Source: Acidaminococcus intestini DSM 21505 | GTDB lineage: Bacteria > Bacillota > Negativicutes > Acidaminococcales > Acidaminococcaceae | Length of the DNA: 64,000 nt | Direction: 5' to 3' | Assembly: GCF_000425045.1 (NCBI RefSeq) | Contig: NZ_AULA01000002.1 | Coordinates: 62,001 to 126,000, forward strand | Shown: positions 63,466 to 64,000 of the stretch, piece by piece | Position numbering within the stretch: position 1 is the stretch's first letter | Layout: every line of letters begins with the position of its first letter | The notes under the pieces: generated by a model | Database searches by the model: none | Told to the model about the DNA's origin: nothing | What the model saw: only the letters and a program-made list of their open reading frames with translations | Translations under genes and position numbers: made by a program

Positions 63466-64000
63466 TCACTTCGTAATAATCTTGTCAGCGATCAGCTTGT
63501 TGACCAGCTTATCGACAGCAATTGCAGGATCTTCATCGTTGAAGATTTCGCCATGGACCTGCGTAACTTTCGGAGTGAAGCTCTTCATGACCTGAGTCGG
63601 GGAGCCGGCTTTACCGATGATGCTGTGGTCGATTTGGAGATCGTCAGCGCTGTAAACAGGAACCTGGGTCTTTCTGGCTTTCATCTTGCCTTTGATGCTG
63701 GCAAAACGAAGTTCAGGGCTGCGCATAACCGTAACGACGCAAGGCATCTTCATGGCCAGGGTCATGGACGTATTTTCGTTGTCGCGGTCAACAACGACTT
63801 TATCATCTTTGACCTGAACTTTCAGGGCAGCCGTAACCTGCGGCAGATCCAGATGTTCAGCAATTTCAGGACCAACCTGTGCCGTATCACCATCAATAGC
63901 CTGACGGCCGCACATAATGAGATCAGGAATCCCAAGATGTCTGATGGTTTCAGCCAGGGCAGCACTCGTAGCAAGCGTATCAGCGCCGCCGAAAGCTCTG
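63466..64000 (-). CDS. etfB: Electron transfer flavoprotein beta subunit, 5' end missing
   Basis: The frame enters from the right edge ([20 protein letters not shown]) and runs through [63 protein letters not shown] and [20 protein letters not shown] to KIITK. About 177 residues are present; the first 85 or so, with the start codon and promoter, are outside the window. The AMP/FAD-binding residues of the bifurcating type (GADT and DGDTAQVGP) are retained. Confidence 0.95.
   Translation of the reverse strand, partial: RAFGGADTLATSAALAETIRHLGIPDLIMCGRQAIDGDTAQVGPEIAEHLDLPQVTAALKVQVKDDKVVVDRDNENTSMTLAMKMPCVVTVMRSPELRFASIKGKMKARKTQVPVYSADDLQIDHSIIGKAGSPTQVMKSFTPKVTQVHGEIFNDEDPAIAVDKLVNKLIADKIITK

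Overview
The window looks like chromosomal DNA of a Negativicutes bacterium (a diderm Firmicute), most likely Acidaminococcus or a close relative. The evidence is the electron-transfer flavoprotein pair at the right edge, which reads like the Acidaminococcus fermentans EtfA/EtfB used in glutamate fermentation, a Firmicute gene order (rpsB-tsf-pyrH-frr-uppS-cdsA-dxr-rseP-ispG-proS-polC and rimP-nusA-ylxR-ylxQ-infB), a PolC-type replicase, FapR control of lipid synthesis, and a secreted protein that may be related to surface adhesin E. The genus is an inference; no 16S gene is present. Almost every gene is on the minus strand.

Region by region (minus strand is transcribed from high to low coordinates). 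1-4.7 kb: rimP-nusA-ylxR-ylxQ-infB, with infB running off the left edge. 4.7-11 kb: a secreted repeat protein, a purple-acid-phosphatase-like enzyme, typA and a beta-CASP metallo-hydrolase, lying between the two halves of the conserved translation/envelope cluster. 11-25.7 kb: polC, mgtC, proS, ispG, rseP, dxr, cdsA, uppS, a 2[4Fe-4S] ferredoxin with a small partner, frr, pyrH, tsf and rpsB. 25.8-28 kb: an alanyl-tRNA editing protein and a radical SAM enzyme. 28-36.8 kb: rnc and the complete fatty-acid/phospholipid operon fapR-plsX-fabH-fabD-fabG-acpP-fabK-fabF, then rpmF and a DUF177 gene. 36.8-44 kb: ackA, divergent tmcAL, a decayed radical SAM gene, a coiled-coil protein, coaD, rsmD, a DUF4127 gene and tRNA-Pro(CGG). 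44-46.5 kb: a peroxide-defence pair. 46.5-49.8 kb: an A+T-rich island of broken insertion sequences flanking a secreted esterase. 50-57.3 kb: yqeY, rpsU, a HIT protein, mtaB, rsmE, prmA, and trkA-trkH K+ uptake. 57.3-64 kb: a membrane protein, an acyltransferase, an AEC permease, pyk and the etf operon.

The most notable observations are a PolC that appears to lack the internal proofreading exonuclease domain; an AhpF-like reductase with swapped domain order; a FapR box placed just after the fapR promoter; a membrane gene whose best start is separated from its reading frame by a six-base homopolymer; a Cys cluster in the FabK-like protein; terminator-like stem-loops near the presumed 5' ends of several transcripts; and an IS graveyard containing an internally deleted ISL3 element. 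I found no CRISPR array, prophage, rRNA operon or convincing riboswitch. All similarities are from reading motifs by eye; no database search was run.
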